Shown here piece by piece: positions 13,250 to 13,907 of a stretch of DNA of 13,907 nt. Location of the stretch: NCBI GenBank assembly GCA_024681565.1, contig JAILAO010000132.1, forward strand, positions 1 to 13,907, in the 5' to 3' direction. Every line of letters begins with the position of its first letter. Position 1 is the first letter of the stretch. Position numbers and translations under genes: made by a program. The notes under the pieces are model-generated. The model was given only the letters and a program-made list of their open reading frames with translations. It ran no database searches and was not told the DNA's origin. Source of the DNA: Bacteroidales bacterium (lineage in GTDB: Bacteria; Bacteroidota; Bacteroidia; Bacteroidales; UBA932).

Positions 13250-13907
13250 TTATTTACCGATAATAATATACGTGGGATAATGGTCGGAGTAACCTTCGAC
13301 GAACTGTCCGCCGGAGAAGGTCCGGAAGGGCGTGCCGGCATAGCGTCCCTCCTGCTGGGTCAGGAAATCCGGGTTGAAGACATAGCCGTAGTGGAAGGCG
13401 TCGCTCTTGAGGATCCGCAGGCCGTCGTCCGCCGGAGCGGCCAGGGCGCCGTTGACGAAGATACAGTCGAAGATGTTCCATTCGCCGTGGTACTCCTCGG
13501 AGCCGAAACCGTCTTTGTGCATCCGCAGGAACGGGGAGAAGAGGTCTCCGTCCTGCATTTCTTCGATGGTCTCGCGTCCGTGCAGCCACACCGCCATGCA
13601 CTCGTCTTCAGGGTTGTCATTCATGTCGCCCATCACGACGATGCGGATGCCGGGATATTTTTTCTCCACGGAGAGGATGTCGTCATAGACGATCTCGGCG
13701 GCACGGCAGCGCAGGTCCGAGCCCTTGCCGCCCGTGCGGGAAGGCCAGTGGCACACATACACCGCAAAGAGCGCGCCGTCGAGCTTGCCGCGGATGCAAA
13801 GGACGTCCCGCGTGCGGAACTCGGCCTGCTCCTGGGGAGTCTTTTCGAAAACGATACCGCTCCGGGTATTGAAATCATACGGCAGCGTCCGGGTCTCCAG
13901 GACCTGG
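13250..13907 (-). CDS. Endonuclease/exonuclease/phosphatase family protein, 5' end outside window
   Basis: The C-terminal 218 residues of a metal-dependent hydrolase with the DNase I-like fold (EEP family). The frame is open to the right edge, and residues upstream of 13762, including LPYDFNTRSGIVF and LCIRGKLDGALFAVYVCHW, belong to the same fold, so the real start lies outside the window. Visible motifs: HWPSRTGG, VVMGDMNDNPE (91-100 of the visible part; Asp/Asn catalytic pair) and GYSDHYP (205-211; catalytic Asp-His). Members act on nucleic acids, phosphoinositides or sphingomyelin; the substrate cannot be inferred here, and whether it is exported cannot be judged without the N-terminus. 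The stop TAA touches the ATG of the M3 lipoprotein peptidase. Confidence 0.88.
   Translation of the reverse strand, partial: QVLETRTLPYDFNTRSGIVFEKTPQEQAEFRTRDVLCIRGKLDGALFAVYVCHWPSRTGGKGSDLRCRAAEIVYDDILSVEKKYPGIRIVVMGDMNDNPEDECMAVWLHGRETIEEMQDGDLFSPFLRMHKDGFGSEEYHGEWNIFDCIFVNGALAAPADDGLRILKSDAFHYGYVFNPDFLTQQEGRYAGTPFRTFSGGQFVEGYSDHYPTYIIIGK

Overview
The window is an ordinary-looking, gene-dense chromosomal segment from a member of the Bacteroidota, most likely Bacteroidales. Evidence: gene starts lack Shine-Dalgarno sequences but several are preceded by the Bacteroidota -7 promoter motif TAnnTTTG, and the protein set (NCS2/AzgA purine permease beside a DUF5020 barrel, secreted GH2 hydrolase, lipoprotein-type M3 dipeptidyl carboxypeptidase, manganese-type phosphoglycerate mutase) is typical of that phylum. 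Coding DNA is clearly GC-rich for the group. The genus cannot be fixed from the sequence alone. No tRNA, rRNA, CRISPR array, phage or insertion sequence was seen, and no gap between genes exceeds 300 bases.

Layout. 1-612 (-): polyprenyl diphosphate synthase, cut by the left edge. 655-1251 (+): RdgB/HAM1 nucleotide-sanitising pyrophosphatase, transcribed divergently from a 42-base gap with two back-to-back -7 boxes. 1262-1289: a perfect hairpin between convergent genes. 3961 to 1311 (-): a tight three-gene purine uptake and salvage operon (apt, a Tsx-like/DUF5020 outer-membrane barrel, and an NCS2 purine permease). 4037-7091 (+): ribonuclease R followed by three small envelope-associated genes (YtxH-like, holin-III/YqjE-like, unknown), the last overlapping gpmI tail to tail by 65 bases. 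13907 to 7027 (-): endonuclease/exonuclease/phosphatase protein (cut by the right edge), M3 peptidase, terminator and promoter, GH2 glycosidase, terminator and promoter, gpmI.

The most unusual signals are two. First, a 128-bp nested palindromic element (5056-5183) lies in frame inside the RNase R gene. It has long imperfect terminal inverted repeats enclosing small perfect hairpins separated by CCCCTCCC repeats, and it adds a proline-rich stretch of about 40 residues to the enzyme. It looks like a small mobile palindromic repeat that tolerates insertion into genes. Second, an in-frame TAA in the M3 peptidase sits where the family has an aromatic residue; the conserved C-terminal tail of 21 residues is still readable beyond it. 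The purine operon also gives a concrete functional prediction (nucleoside/nucleobase channel) for its DUF5020 member.
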